Shown: positions 33,331-42,364, numbered from the stretch's first letter. The stretch is DNA of 64,000 nucleotides from Brevibacillus_C sp046036945 (GCF_046036945.1 NZ_JBJQOQ010000004.1:62001-126000); one strand, 5' to 3'. Notes: generated by a model from the sequence alone, not told the origin. Numbers and translations are program-made.

Positions 33331-34241
33331 TATTTGAGCACCTCTACGTGATCGGCGTTAATCCGGATCAAGCTGACAAAGCCTGTCTCTTCATCCGTCT
33401 GGGAACCGACACTAAGTGTCCCGGTCACCTTCACCTGGTGTTCCGTTGGAGTAATCTCCTTGCCATCCGGCATAAACACAACGACAATATCTGTCGGCCA
33501 GTCCGCATCCGTCGAACAAAAAGGACAGATGGTCAAGGCCACTTTCGTCAAAACAAAAAAACGGACTTGTGCGGTCAACGGAGGAGCCATGTACCCGATC
33601 ATCTCCACCTTTTGGCCTGACAGTCGATTCACTTTATCCGAGATTTTTACTCCCCTTACCGTTACGTCAGAGTAGAGATCCTGAAAGGTCAGGCGGGTGA
33701 CTGTACGGTTTTCCTTGGGAGCAGATGATTCTGTTGGGTTGGCCGCTGCTTCCCCGGTGGTTTGGTCCGGCTGTTTTGGCTGCTGCTTTGGTGCGGGCTG
33801 AGCTATGGTCTTCCCGACGCCCGGGCCGACTGTTGCCGGGGTGTTTGTCTGCGCCTTTGCCTGCTCGGGGTCTAGTTCGGCTGCTGCCGGGGCGATTGGC
33901 TGACCCGGCGTCTTCCCGGGCTCTGCTTCGACTTTTTCCGGAGTTTTTTGCTGTTCCTCGCTTTTTCCGGGGGATCCGGGGGCCGGTTCGACTGCTGCCG
34001 AGTCGCCTTGCAGTCCCTTAGCCTTCTCGCTGTCCGGAGGCTGGGTCTGACTTGGCTTGGCGGTTTCCTCGTCATCTGTTGATGGGACGGACACGGAAGC
34101 CGGCTCGGATATGGAATGAATAGTCAAATCACCCCCGCCCCCATTGGCGCGGGGAGCGGGGTGATTACAACCGGAGACGAGCAGCGCAAGGGGGAGGAGA
34201 CAGGCAAACAGAGCGGTTATGCGCTTTTTTTCCGACAGCAT
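33330..34241 (-). CDS. Lipoprotein with Pro-rich linker and DUF3299-like C-terminal domain
   Basis: About 303 residues from the ATG at 34241, which follows GGAGG; the in-frame start at 34265 would lie before it. Seen: a lipoprotein signal peptide with lipobox LLVSGC, a low-complexity Pro/Ala/Glu-rich linker (about residues 30-170), then a compact beta domain (QKVEMIGYMAPP, KVALTICPFCSTDADWP, EHQVKVTGTLSVG). The CPFC pair and the following segment resemble DUF3299-type periplasmic proteins that accompany zinc-related ABC systems in some bacteria. The domain assignment is a recollection, not a search result. Operon with the ATPase and His-rich permease. Confidence 0.7.
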   Translation of the reverse strand: MLSEKKRITALFACLLPLALLVSGCNHPAPRANGGGGDLTIHSISEPASVSVPSTDDEETAKPSQTQPPDSEKAKGLQGDSAAVEPAPGSPGKSEEQQKTPEKVEAEPGKTPGQPIAPAAAELDPEQAKAQTNTPATVGPGVGKTIAQPAPKQQPKQPDQTTGEAAANPTESSAPKENRTVTRLTFQDLYSDVTVRGVKISDKVNRLSGQKVEMIGYMAPPLTAQVRFFVLTKVALTICPFCSTDADWPTDIVVVFMPDGKEITPTEHQVKVTGTLSVGSQTDEETGFVSLIRINADHVEVLK

Positions 34242-34261
34242 GCGTGTGCCTCCGTCATTGC

Positions 34262-36085
34262 TCATTTTTGTTTGGGTTCCGGCAATTTTAGTCCAAGCGC
34301 ATGGACCATGCCGAAGAATACGTCTGTGTTGTCCATCGTGCCTTTAAAGTAGCCGGAGCCCGGGCCGTACGCCATCAACGGCACATCGTCTGCCGTGTGC
34401 ACCCCTTGGCTTTCAAGCGTCGGACTAATCGTTCCGGGCCGGAGGAAACGGTCGCGGTCTGGATCATCCGGATTCGCCAATTTTGCGGGGTTGGCTACGT
34501 ACACGCCATCCTTGTTTTTAACGGTCGGTGAGGTTGGCACCGGGTCGAACTTGTAGTCCTCGTAGTAGTCAGGATGCGATCCGAAGACGACAGCCAGCTT
34601 GCGGTCGACATCGGGATTGTCCGGGAAGCCGTCGCCGTTGCTGTCGACATAGGTAGGGAACTTGGAAGCTTCATAGGTGCGTACAGCTTCCCTGCCTGAT
34701 TTTCCGTCACCCTCCCAGTACGTGCCGGCAATGCTGACCGAGTGGGAATGGTCTGCTGTCACGATGACCAGGGTATCTCCGTTTTTCTCGGCAAAGCGCT
34801 TGGCAACGCCGACTGCTTTATCCATTTCGATGGTATCGTACGCCGCGCGCTCCCAATCCAGCGGATGGAGCTGCTTGTCGATGCTGGCCCCTTCTACCAT
34901 CAAGAAGAAGCCGTTTTTGTTCTGGCTCAAAACGTCGATGGCTTTTTGCGTCATATCCCATAAATTGGGTTGATCCGTAAATGACTTCAGCTCTGCCTGG
35001 TTTTTCGTCGACCGGTCATAGTAGACGCTCATGTCGCCGGTGTGGAATAGCCCCAGCAGCTTGTCAGATTTTTTGGCTGCCTGCAATTGTGTCGCGTTCT
35101 CCACAACGGTGTACCCTTTTTGCTCGAACATATGAAACAGGTCTTTATCGTCTTTCCGCTTGGAACCAGGGGTCGATTGCGGCAGGAAGTAAGCCGATCC
35201 GCCGCCCATTACCACTTCGGGCTGCATGTTGTACAACATCTCGGCGATTTCCGCTTTATCCGAACGGCGGCGAGTGTGGGCAGCCACTGCGGCAGGAGTC
35301 GCATCCTCGATTTCGGAAGTGGTGACGATGCCGACAGACATGCCTTTGGAGCGTTTCAGCATTTCAGCCAAAGTCTCTACCTTAGGGTCGTCAAGGGAGC
35401 TTTCCGTATTGTCGGGATAGACGCCCAAGGCGTTGACAGCCGACTTGTGGCCCGTATTGTAGGCGCTGGCGCTATTGGCAGAGTCGGTAACCAAGGAGTC
35501 CATACCGGAAGTGGTCACCACTGCCCGCTGGTCGAATTGGTCCATCTCCAACAATCCGTTGTATTTTCCCTCCGTGATTCCTTTGGACATGATCCTTGCG
35601 ATGGTAATGTCCGGCAATGCCATGCCGTCGCCGACGAAGAGGATGACGTTTTTCGCCTTTTTGCCGCTGTTGTCAGCTAAAACGACCTCGTACTTGACCG
35701 ATTTGGAAAGGCCGTCTGCCTTCACGGTCACCTCATATGTACCCGCTTTGCTGATCGTCACGTCGCGGATGGTGAACTCCTGACTCTTTTCCGTTTGTGT
35801 TTTTTCAAAGGGTTTTCCAAAGAATTTTTCGGCATCCTGGCCGTTTACCTGGATGCTGACGGAACTTGGCAGTGCGGCAAGATCATTTAATTCCACGCGG
35901 AAGTCAAACATGCTGCCGGCCAGCATTTTTGCCCGATCGATCGGGGCGATGTAAACAGATGGTTTTCCGGTTTGCTCTGCAGCGTAAACCGCAGCAGGGT
36001 TGCCTGCGAAAAGCCCTGCGTTGTCAGCCAGCAGACAGCAGGCAAAGGCGAGACAGGTCACAGCTTTGAGTGCTTTTTTTCTCAA
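34262..36085 (-). CDS. Secreted alkaline phosphatase
   Basis: About 607 residues from the TTG at 36085 (GGAGGT is 12 bases upstream); the in-frame ATG at 36118 would put the ribosome-binding site inside the gene. Seen: a signal peptide ending near AVYAAE, a beta-rich N-terminal domain, then the alkaline phosphatase core: FVGDGMALPD (metal Asp), the nucleophile in VTDSANSASA, and VTADHSHS (metal His). Enzymes of this family release phosphate from monoesters with zinc and magnesium. It is larger than Escherichia coli PhoA (471) because of the extra N-terminal domain. A -10-like TATAAT lies just upstream at 36123-36128 on the minus strand. Confidence 0.9.
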   Translation of the reverse strand: MRKKALKAVTCLAFACCLLADNAGLFAGNPAAVYAAEQTGKPSVYIAPIDRAKMLAGSMFDFRVELNDLAALPSSVSIQVNGQDAEKFFGKPFEKTQTEKSQEFTIRDVTISKAGTYEVTVKADGLSKSVKYEVVLADNSGKKAKNVILFVGDGMALPDITIARIMSKGITEGKYNGLLEMDQFDQRAVVTTSGMDSLVTDSANSASAYNTGHKSAVNALGVYPDNTESSLDDPKVETLAEMLKRSKGMSVGIVTTSEIEDATPAAVAAHTRRRSDKAEIAEMLYNMQPEVVMGGGSAYFLPQSTPGSKRKDDKDLFHMFEQKGYTVVENATQLQAAKKSDKLLGLFHTGDMSVYYDRSTKNQAELKSFTDQPNLWDMTQKAIDVLSQNKNGFFLMVEGASIDKQLHPLDWERAAYDTIEMDKAVGVAKRFAEKNGDTLVIVTADHSHSVSIAGTYWEGDGKSGREAVRTYEASKFPTYVDSNGDGFPDNPDVDRKLAVVFGSHPDYYEDYKFDPVPTSPTVKNKDGVYVANPAKLANPDDPDRDRFLRPGTISPTLESQGVHTADDVPLMAYGPGSGYFKGTMDNTDVFFGMVHALGLKLPEPKQK

Positions 36086-36139
36086 TTTTAAATGGCACCT
36101 CCACAAGTAAAATGGCACTTTGATTATAGGAATTGATTG

Positions 36140-36166
36140 TTAATTCTCTTCGGGGAAGAGATTAAG
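36140..36166. promoter_or_regulatory. Imperfect inverted repeat in the alkaline phosphatase-trkH divergent region
   Basis: TTAAT(T)CTCTTC and GAAGAGATTAA are complementary with one bulged T around a GGG loop. It sits just upstream of the phosphatase -10-like element, so it could be an operator. I saw only one TTAACA-like Pho repeat nearby, which is not enough for a PhoP box. Confidence 0.4.
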
Positions 36167-36344
36167 AAATGGTGTTGGTTTTGTTGAGAAATTGTGGAAG
36201 CTGGACCGGCTGGAGGGAGCTTATCCATATTATGAACATCGGAGCGAATAACTTTTTGACGGATTTGGTTTGAGAAATTGGCGGTGATGTATTACACTTT
36301 TTCTATCGTTGAAGATACGTATCTTGTTTCAGGAGGCAGATGTT

Positions 36345-37703
36345 TTGGCTTTTTCTTTGAAAAGACGTCGGTTAAGCTCGGTTCAAATCATTGTGCTTTT
36401 TTATATCATTACCGTACTGATCGCTACAGTGCTGTTGTGGATGCCCGTATTTCACCGACCGGGCGTTACGATATCTTTCATTGATGCACTGTTTACTGCA
36501 TCGAGTGCCGTCAGCGTCACAGGCCTTACCGTGGTTACGATTCACGAGGTATTCAATCACGCAGGGATTTTGCTGATCTCCTTGCTCCTGCAGATCGGCG
36601 GGATCGGCATCATGACGTTGGGGACGTTTTTCTGGCTGGTGTTCCGGCAAAAAATCGGGCTGGAGCAGCGGAAGTGGATCGCGACAGACCACAACCGGCC
36701 GACTCTGGCAGGACTGGTTGACTTGATGCGCAACATTCTGCTTTTGGCCATTTTTATCGAGTTGGCTGGAACGATTTTGCTGGGGAGTTACTTTTTGTGG
36801 GCTGGCTACCACGACAATTGGTACTCGGCCTATTACCATGGCTTTTTTGCTTCCGTCAGCGCCTTTACCAACGCCGGGTTTGACATCTACGGTACCTCTC
36901 TGACGGGATTTTCCCAGGATTACGTGTTTCAAATCATCAATATGCTGTTGATTGTGTGCGGGGCGATCGGCTTTCCCGTACTGATCGAGGTAAGAAGCTA
37001 CCTGGCTCATCGCCGCATGAGGCAGCGGTTCCACTTTTCGCTATATACAAAAATTACGACGATTACCTATTTTTCCCTTGTTTTGGCGGGAACCGTGTTC
37101 TTTTACCTCTTTGAACACGGAGCGTTTTTGCAGGGGAAATCATGGCACGAAGCGCTTTTCTACTCTTTGTTCCAATCCGTTTCGTCACGAAGCGCCGGTT
37201 TGACGACGATGGATATCGGTTCGCTCTCCAACCCAACGCTGGTCATGCTGTCGGCGCTGATGTTTATCGGGGCCTCTCCCAGCAGCGTAGGAGGCGGGAT
37301 TCGCACCACCACGTTTTTTGTCCTGCTGGCCAGCGTGCTGAATTACATGCGCGGCCACCAAAGCGTCAAAGTATTCGGCAGAGAACTTGTGGAAGATGAC
37401 ATCAAGCGCTCCTTCATGGTCTTTTTCGTCGCCATCACCCTGGTCTTCGCCGCGATTATCATGCTGCTCTGGATTGAAGAATTGCCTGTCCAGCACATCG
37501 TGTACGAGGTGTGTTCGGCCTTCGGGACAACGGGTTCATCGATGGGCATCACCTCTGCGCTCAGCACGCCCGGGAAATTGATCCTGATCATAACGATGCT
37601 GATCGGGCGCATTGGCATCATCAACCTGCTGCTCTTGCTGAAGCGAGACGAGCGGGCGATCCGCTATCACTATCCGAAAGAGCGGATTATCATCGGGCAG
37701 TAG
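36345..37703 (+). CDS. TrkH/KtrB family potassium transporter
   Basis: 452 residues from the TTG at 36345 (AGGAGG at 36331-36336); an upstream in-frame TTG at 36309 lies before that site. Seen: four pore-loop repeats of the Trk/Ktr fold, e.g. FTASSAVSVTGLTVV, SAFTNAGFDIYG, SVSSRSAGLTTMDIG and CSAFGTTGSSMGIT. It moves K+ (possibly with Na+) through the membrane and normally works with a cytoplasmic TrkA/KtrA subunit, which is not encoded next to it. Terminator at 37722-37753 follows. Confidence 0.9.
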   Translation: MAFSLKRRRLSSVQIIVLFYIITVLIATVLLWMPVFHRPGVTISFIDALFTASSAVSVTGLTVVTIHEVFNHAGILLISLLLQIGGIGIMTLGTFFWLVFRQKIGLEQRKWIATDHNRPTLAGLVDLMRNILLLAIFIELAGTILLGSYFLWAGYHDNWYSAYYHGFFASVSAFTNAGFDIYGTSLTGFSQDYVFQIINMLLIVCGAIGFPVLIEVRSYLAHRRMRQRFHFSLYTKITTITYFSLVLAGTVFFYLFEHGAFLQGKSWHEALFYSLFQSVSSRSAGLTTMDIGSLSNPTLVMLSALMFIGASPSSVGGGIRTTTFFVLLASVLNYMRGHQSVKVFGRELVEDDIKRSFMVFFVAITLVFAAIIMLLWIEELPVQHIVYEVCSAFGTTGSSMGITSALSTPGKLILIITMLIGRIGIINLLLLLKRDERAIRYHYPKERIIIGQ

Positions 37704-37721
37704 CTTCTGTAACGGCAAGTT

Positions 37722-37753
37722 AAAGGCCATCCCACAGGAATGGCCTATTTTTT
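37722..37753 (+). terminator. Terminator after trkH/ktrB
   Basis: AAGGCCAT pairs with ATGGCCT around CCCACAGGA, followed by ATTTTTTAT. The tail overlaps the end of the imine-reductase remnant on the other strand. Confidence 0.75.
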
Positions 37754-37933
37754 ATGGGCATGAGCATTCGCCATGCCTCGCTTAAAGATTTCCCCAACTG
37801 TCGCTGGCAAGGTAATGTCGATGCCGGCGTCTTTTGCCGTATGAACGACGTGCACGACGCTCGCCAAGCTCATGGCAAGTCTGTCTACGTCGCCGGGGTG
37901 CTTGCCCGCGTCGAGACGCTGCGTGTGTCATAA
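37745..37933 (-). pseudogene. C-terminal remnant of an imine-reductase-like NAD(P)-binding oxidoreductase
   Basis: On the minus strand the frame ending in TAG at 37745-37747 encodes QRLDAGKHPGDVDRL, VVHVVHTAKDAGIDITLP and TVGEIFKRGMANAHAH. This is the typical C-terminal helical tail of 6-phosphogluconate-dehydrogenase-like imine reductases (PGDV near a dimer helix, GIDxxLP, then FxRG). An in-frame TGA lies at the upstream end and no N-terminal Rossmann domain is present, so about 60 of an expected 290 residues survive. A deletion or rearrangement removed the rest. Confidence 0.65.
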
Positions 37934-38125
37934 ATCGTCTAACGCAGACGCGGCCCCGGAACAAGAAGAAACGCTCTTGGGCCGTTGAAAGCACAAAAAA
38001 AATTTACATTCCCGTGTCTTATAGTTTTACGCTAATCGGAACAAATGTTTTGCGAACAAGTTACACTCTCCTTTTGTAAACAGCGCCACATTCAAGAGGC
38101 TCCTGAACTATCGATTCCCGTTAGT

Positions 38126-38737
38126 TTAACTGTTAAAGCTAATTTCTTTATTTAAGACTATTTCCTTTGGGGGTGTCTCCATTGGACTGGCATATGGAAT
38201 TAATGCAAAAGTAATCTCACTGATATGATCGGGGAGACGCGGAATGACTAAAAAGCGTAACTGCGTCTGTCCACCGCCCCCATGGGAACCGTTTCTGCGA
38301 ACAGTGTACTCTTCGCTCCCCTTCACTTCCAAGAGCAATTGCGGACGAATATGACCAATATTGTCGTTAATTTGACACTGGCTAATCTCAAGAAATACGA
38401 TGCTTCCGTTCTTATGTTGCATGGAATGGGTTAAATGGTATTCAAAACCGTCTACAACGGACTTTTTCATGATAGGCAAGACATTAAGCAATTCCCCCGG
38501 TTCATTGGGTATTGTAGGGGTGATCCCCTCATTAAGAATGTGCATTAACCAACTGATATGAGGAATGTCCATATCGAATTCAGCTGCCCAGCTTATCATG
38601 ATTTCTTTTTGGGGAAAGTACCTTTTACCTTTAGCAAGGTTTTTCCGATCCATCAGCAGCTTTATGATTTTTTCATCAATAGCCTTAAACTCATCATTGT
38701 ATTCGTTTGGAATCGGTCGAAACTCACTCCAGCCCAT
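38126..38737 (-). CDS. Hypothetical protein
   Basis: About 203 residues from the ATG at 38737 with a GGAGGG about 12 bases upstream. Seen: an N-terminal helical part (FKAIDEKIIKLLMDRKNLAKGKRYFP) that loosely recalls chorismate-mutase-like helices, and a C-terminal beta-rich part with a Gly/His-rich turn (RRNGSHGGGGQTQLRFLVIP). I do not recognise a family with confidence and assign no function. No signal peptide or membrane segment. It stands alone, in DNA more AT-rich than its neighbours. Confidence 0.6.
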   Translation of the reverse strand: MGWSEFRPIPNEYNDEFKAIDEKIIKLLMDRKNLAKGKRYFPQKEIMISWAAEFDMDIPHISWLMHILNEGITPTIPNEPGELLNVLPIMKKSVVDGFEYHLTHSMQHKNGSIVFLEISQCQINDNIGHIRPQLLLEVKGSEEYTVRRNGSHGGGGQTQLRFLVIPRLPDHISEITFALIPYASPMETPPKEIVLNKEISFNS

Positions 38738-38746
38738 TTGTAACAA

Positions 38747-39115
38747 CTCCCTCCCAACTGGTATTTATTAATTATAACGAAATAGGATCGGTGTTCCAAT
38801 TCGTGGAATTCACCAAGTATTCATCATAACTGCTCATTTAGTTGAATAGCGTAAAGCCAGTCTATTACCAGGTTGACCTATCTGAAACTTTTGTATCTCT
38901 GGACCACTTGCGAAGGGGATTTTTCCTCAAAAAACCAATACTGTTATAGTTATATTTTAATCCTGTATTAATCGTTGAATTACCTACTATTTATGGAATA
39001 TTTGACTATATGTTAATACTGTATTATTATTTAACAGAAGTCTGTTTCGATCAGAAATTTAATTTGTTAAAACACATCGAGACACCCATTTAAGCAGGAT
39101 GAGGAGGTAAACAGT
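38747..39115. other. AT-rich intergenic region without recognised gene
   Basis: About 370 bases between divergent genes. I see no coding frame, tRNA or strong hairpin. It holds A/T-rich stretches with TTGACT (39002-39007) and several TATTAT-like words, so it probably carries the hydrolase promoter. Confidence 0.5.
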
Positions 39116-40000
39116 ATGTCTGACCATTCTACGATTCTTCCATTACGAAGCGGCAGCGGAAATCACTATGATCAAGCCTATGATGAAAGCCTTACTCTTT
39201 GGCCGGTCGGATACGAGACGTTCTACGTGTCTACTCGTTTCGGCAAAACGCATATTATCGCAAGCGGCCCCAACGATGCTCCGCCGCTCGTGTTGCTTCA
39301 TGGAGCGTTATTTAGTTCTACCATGTGGTATCCCAATATCGCTTCATGGAGCAGCAACTATCGAACATATGCGATCGATATCATAGGTGACAAGAACAAA
39401 AGTATACCTGCAGATCTAAGCGGCACGAGAACGGGGTACGCCGATTGGCTTCTCGATGTATTTGACAATCTGGGGATCGAAAAGGCACATATGATTGGAC
39501 TTTCGCTTGGCGGGCTTCATGTCATGAATTTTGTTATACGTGCGTCCCAGAGAGTGGAAAGGGCGGTTATACTTAGTCCCGCGGAAACGTTCGTATCATT
39601 TCATCAGGATTTCTACAGATACGCACTTGGCCTTGTTGAGCCGAACGGAGTTGAAAATTTTCTAAAGTGGATGATGGCAGACCGTCATGTGCTGCCAGCA
39701 AAGTTTGCGGATCAGTTTCATACAGGAGTTGTGTGGCGGGATGAAACAAGAAGCCAACAGCCTAAAGCCGACGGATTTCCATATGTCTTCACCGACGCCG
39801 AATTACAATCCGTAAAAGTTCCCATTCTTTTATTACTTGGGGAACATGAAGTCATGTACGACCCGCAAGCAGCCTTGCATCGCGCTTCTGCATTTGTACC
39901 TGGTATTGAAGCGGAAATTGTTAAAAATGCCGGCCACGTTTTATCGATGGAACAGCCGGAATACGTGAATGGACGTGTATTGAGTTTTTTGGGTAAATGA
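39116..40000 (+). CDS. Alpha/beta hydrolase
   Basis: 294 residues. Seen: oxyanion-type LLHGALFSSTMWYP, the nucleophile elbow GLSLGG (Ser about residue 131), the acid in LLGEHEVMYDP and the catalytic His in KNAGHVLSMEQPE. A single-domain carboxylesterase/lipase-like enzyme of unknown substrate. Start ATG follows GATGAGGAGGTAAACAGT. Codons are more AT-rich than the surrounding operons, which may hint at transfer. A strong terminator follows. Confidence 0.85.
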   Translation: MSDHSTILPLRSGSGNHYDQAYDESLTLWPVGYETFYVSTRFGKTHIIASGPNDAPPLVLLHGALFSSTMWYPNIASWSSNYRTYAIDIIGDKNKSIPADLSGTRTGYADWLLDVFDNLGIEKAHMIGLSLGGLHVMNFVIRASQRVERAVILSPAETFVSFHQDFYRYALGLVEPNGVENFLKWMMADRHVLPAKFADQFHTGVVWRDETRSQQPKADGFPYVFTDAELQSVKVPILLLLGEHEVMYDPQAALHRASAFVPGIEAEIVKNAGHVLSMEQPEYVNGRVLSFLGK

Positions 40001-40014
40001 AAGGACGGCTTGGT

Positions 40015-40050
40015 AAAAGGTGGTACCCGACTCATCGGGTGCCGCCTTTT
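40015..40050 (+). terminator. Rho-independent terminator after the alpha/beta hydrolase gene
   Basis: AAAAGGTGGTACCCGA and TCGGGTGCCGCCTTTT form a 16-bp stem (two G-U pairs) with a CTCA loop and a run of T at its end. It contains GGTGGTACC as in T-box antiterminators but lacks the rest of a T-box. Confidence 0.85.
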
Positions 40051-40179
40051 ATGTACTGGCACAGTTGATCCCAAGCAATTTTTTTGAAAAAATGATAACT
40101 TATATGCATGATTATGATGCAAACATGGAATTAGAAGTTATCATTTTGGTGGAGTATGATAGAAGGCGAGGTAAGGATA

Positions 40180-41067
40180 GTGGAACTGCATCAAATTCAA
40201 TATTTCCAAACAGTTGCCCGCACCCAGCATTTTACCCAGGCGGCAGAGCTCCTCTCCATTTCGCAGCCGGCGCTCAGCCGGTCGATCAACAAGCTGGAAA
40301 AAGAATTAGGGGCGCCCCTGTTCGAACGGCGGGGGCGGAACGTTGTGCTCAACCACTACGGTGAGCTGTTTCTGCAGCGGGTAGAACGCGCAATTGAGGA
40401 GCTTGAAGTCGGGAAGCGTGAGATCCAGGATTTGATCAACCCGGACCACGGCACGGTCGCTTTGGCCTTTTTGCATTCGTTGGGCAGCCAGTTTGTTCCG
40501 GAACTGCTCAGTTCGTTTCGGATGAAGCACGCCAACGTCAACTTCCAGCTGTATCAAGCGGCGACAAAGATGATTCTGGAACAGCTGAGGTCAGGGAGAA
40601 TCGACCTTGCCCTCACTTCGTTTCAGGAAGGATTGGAAGGGATCTGCTGGGAACCGCTGCTCACGGAGGAGCTTTTCCTGATCGTATCCATCCATCACCC
40701 GTTGGCACAGCGGGATCAGGTCGAGCTTTCGGCGGTTGCCGAAGAACCGTTTATCGCCTTTAAGGGCGGCTACGGGATGCGCACGATCACGGACCAATTG
40801 TGTCAACTGGCCGGGTTTGCGCCCAAAGTGACGTTTGAGGGCGAGGAGATTGCCACTGTTGCCGGGCTGGTGGCTGCCAGGCTGGGGGTCGCCTTGGTTC
40901 CCGATGTAAAGGTGCTGGACAAGACAAAGGTCAAGCTGCTGCGCGTTTCCAACCCGCCCTGCAGCCGTACGATCGGGGTAGCCTGGGAAGAGACGAAATA
41001 CATGTCTCCGGTCTCGAAGGTCTTTCTGGATTATGTCAAAAATTCCTGCCGTTCTGCCCGAAAGTAA
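40180..41067 (+). CDS. LysR family transcriptional regulator
   Basis: 295 residues from the GTG at 40180 (GCGAGGTAAGG precedes it); the in-frame ATG at 40156 is less likely. Seen: an N-terminal helix-turn-helix (QYFQTVARTQHFTQAAELLSIS then QPALSRSINKLEKEL) and a LysR substrate-binding domain (GTVALAFLHSLGSQFVP onward). It lies 29 bases before an MFS transporter gene in the same direction, an arrangement common for LysR-controlled efflux. Confidence 0.9.
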   Translation: MELHQIQYFQTVARTQHFTQAAELLSISQPALSRSINKLEKELGAPLFERRGRNVVLNHYGELFLQRVERAIEELEVGKREIQDLINPDHGTVALAFLHSLGSQFVPELLSSFRMKHANVNFQLYQAATKMILEQLRSGRIDLALTSFQEGLEGICWEPLLTEELFLIVSIHHPLAQRDQVELSAVAEEPFIAFKGGYGMRTITDQLCQLAGFAPKVTFEGEEIATVAGLVAARLGVALVPDVKVLDKTKVKLLRVSNPPCSRTIGVAWEETKYMSPVSKVFLDYVKNSCRSARK

Positions 41068-41096
41068 ATTTCATATGGAAAAGAGAGCTTGACATC

Positions 41097-42314
41097 ATGG
41101 ATTATCTAAAACGAGGAACAGCCGGCTTTCGCAGGGCCAATTTCGCCTTGTTTGCCGGCGGATGTAATACGTTTGCCGTGCTGTACTGCACGCAGCCGCT
41201 GCTTCCGGAGATCGCCAAAGAGTTTCACATCCCGCCTGCCGCAGCCAGTCTGTCGCTGTCGCTGGCGACCATCGCGCTGGCGGTCAGCATGCTGTTCATC
41301 GGCTCGCTTTCCGAAGCCTGGGGGCGGAAGGGGATTATGACCGTCTCCTTGGTTGCCGTGTCAGCGCTCTGCCTCTGGAGCTCGTACAGCGCGAACTTTT
41401 ACAGTCTGTTGGCCTTTCGCATTGCGCAGGGAGTTGTTTTGGCCGGACTGCCTGCGATTGCGATGGCATACCTGGGGGAGGAAATCGAACCGAAGAGCCT
41501 GGGGGTCGCCATGGGGCTGTACATCAGCGGAAATTCCATCGGCGGGATGGGCGGACGGGTGATTACCGGGATGCTGACCGATTTCTTCGATTGGCGCACA
41601 GCGATCTTCGGGCTTGGCGTACTGGGTATCGCCGCCAGCCTGCTGTTTTGGCTTGCGCTGCCGCCCTCGCGCAATTTCAAGCCGCGCCCGCTGCAGGTCG
41701 GCAAAATGGTAAGGTCATTGGCCAGCCAAATGAAAGAGCCCAGGCTCCTGTGTCTGTACGGACTGGGTTTCATGCTGATGGCCGGCTTCGTCACGCTGTA
41801 CAATTACATCGGGTTTCAACTGACAGCTCCTCCCTACTCGCTCAGTCAGACCGTCGTGGGCTGGATTTTTGTGGTCTATATCGTGGGAACGTTCAGTTCG
41901 ACCTGGATGGGGCTAATGGCGGATAAATACGGTCGTTCAAAAGTGCTGAGAAGTGCGCTGTTGATCATGCTGATCGGCGTTTGTTTCACCCTGAGCGGCA
42001 GCCTGCCGGTCAAAATTCTCGGCATCGCCGTGTTTACCTTTGGCTTTTTTGGCGGTCATTCCATCGCCAGCAGCTGGGTCGGGAAGCTTGCCGTCCGAGA
42101 TAAAGCCCAGGCCGCGTCGCTTTACCTGTTCTTTTACTACACGGGCTCCAGTATCGGCGGCACGGTCGGCGGCATTTTCTGGACTGATTTCGGATGGAGC
42201 GGCGTGGTCGGTATGATTGTATGCTTCCTGGTTCTGGCTTTTCTTTTGCTGGCGCGGTTGTCTGCAAGCGTTGGAAAACAGCAGGGGCGCCCGGTACTGG
42301 AGGCAAGACAATAA
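41097..42314 (+). CDS. MFS transporter (YnfM/YybF-like drug efflux type)
   Basis: 405 residues, twelve predicted helices. Seen: the N-terminal NTFAVLYCTQPLLPEIAKEF typical of the YnfM-type group, loop 2-3 GSLSEAWGRKGIM, RIAQGVVLAGLPAIAMAYLGEE in helix 4 and WMGLMADKYGRSKVL in the second half. Probably exports a small toxic molecule with proton antiport. It may be co-transcribed with the upstream lysR gene. A terminator at 42324-42364 follows. Confidence 0.85.
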   Translation: MDYLKRGTAGFRRANFALFAGGCNTFAVLYCTQPLLPEIAKEFHIPPAAASLSLSLATIALAVSMLFIGSLSEAWGRKGIMTVSLVAVSALCLWSSYSANFYSLLAFRIAQGVVLAGLPAIAMAYLGEEIEPKSLGVAMGLYISGNSIGGMGGRVITGMLTDFFDWRTAIFGLGVLGIAASLLFWLALPPSRNFKPRPLQVGKMVRSLASQMKEPRLLCLYGLGFMLMAGFVTLYNYIGFQLTAPPYSLSQTVVGWIFVVYIVGTFSSTWMGLMADKYGRSKVLRSALLIMLIGVCFTLSGSLPVKILGIAVFTFGFFGGHSIASSWVGKLAVRDKAQAASLYLFFYYTGSSIGGTVGGIFWTDFGWSGVVGMIVCFLVLAFLLLARLSASVGKQQGRPVLEARQ

Positions 42315-42323
42315 AGTTTAACG

Positions 42324-42364
42324 ACAGGCGAATCTTTGCGAACAGCAGAGATTCGCCTGTTTTT
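42324..42364 (+). terminator. Terminator after the MFS gene
   Basis: ACAGGCGAATCT pairs perfectly with AGATTCGCCTGT (12 bp), 13-base loop, then TTTTT. Confidence 0.9.

Noticed and set aside
36086..36344. PhoP box before the alkaline phosphatase gene
   Set aside because: Only one TTAACA-like hexamer was found at the right place; a Pho box needs repeats spaced by 11 bases.
38747..39115. Origin of replication or attachment site in the AT-rich gap
   Set aside because: No iterated DnaA boxes, no direct repeats and no integrase or replication gene nearby.
40015..40050. T-box riboswitch suggested by GGTGGTACC
   Set aside because: The element follows a gene, has no specifier stem or antiterminator upstream, and the next gene is a LysR regulator; it is a plain terminator.
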